DNA of 6,040 nt, taken from Acidobacteriota bacterium (GTDB taxonomy: Bacteria > Acidobacteriota > Blastocatellia > Pyrinomonadales > Pyrinomonadaceae). The translations under genes and the position numbers were made by a program. Of the stretch, positions 5,981 through 6,040 are shown one piece after another (position 1 is the first letter of the stretch; each line of letters opens with the position of its first letter). Below the pieces are notes generated by a model. It saw nothing but the letters and a program-made list of their open reading frames with translations, did not search any database and had not been told where the DNA came from. Location of the stretch: positions 10,159-16,198 of the forward strand of contig JAIVJP010000023.1 in assembly GCA_020199975.1 (NCBI GenBank), read 5' to 3'.

Positions 5981-6040
5981 GTGCCACCTGCAATATCGGT
6001 AATGGCCCCAAGCGCAGCGAAAGACCTACAGCTTCAGACG

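Overview
The window comes from a bacterial chromosome. It holds a run of unrelated housekeeping genes, all on the + strand: the 3' part of rho, then glgA, trxA, a small YkgJ-type CxxCxxCC protein gene, purA and a tRNA-Lys(UUU) gene. It ends with an overlapping pair of small accessory genes. No phage, insertion sequence or CRISPR was seen. The lineage cannot be fixed from the sequence alone. Moderately GC-rich genes, spacers with 7-bp-period repeats and the small-protein/nucleotidyltransferase pair remind me of Acidobacteriota (Blastocatellia-like) genomes, but that is a tentative impression.

Layout. 1-757: C-terminal ATPase domain of transcription terminator Rho, cut by the window edge. 758-941: spacer built from GGCAATN heptads in two inverted arms. 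942-2375: complete glycogen synthase. 2376-2673: spacer with a widely spaced 19-bp inverted repeat and a strong ribosome binding site at its end. 2674-3015: thioredoxin with a WCAPC active site. 3016-3156: spacer with one GC-rich hairpin. 3157-3561: 8-cysteine YkgJ-like protein. 3562-3719: spacer filled with TTTGTNN/CAAAGNN heptads in inverted arms. 3720-5039: adenylosuccinate synthetase. 5040-5176: spacer of TCTNNAG heptads in inverted arms, ending in a T5 run. 5177-5252: tRNA-Lys with encoded CCA. 5253-5376: putative control region with TTGTGA half-sites and a consensus extended -10. 5377-5980: 71-aa small protein overlapping a small Pol-beta-fold nucleotidyltransferase. 5981-6040: nothing recognised.

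The housekeeping genes do not form a functional pathway: transcription termination, glycogen synthesis, thiol redox, metal/cysteine chemistry, AMP synthesis and translation are simply neighbours, apparently expressed as separate units. Two things stand out. First, three of the spacers are occupied almost from stop codon to next gene by heptad tandem repeats. Each spacer has its own heptad sequence, but the design is the same: left arm, unique loop, inverted right arm. Second, the terminal two-gene module has a promoter that predicts a leaderless mRNA, possible operator half-sites, and an unrecognised small partner overlapping an orphan nucleotidyltransferase. It is therefore a candidate toxin-antitoxin-like or regulatory system.
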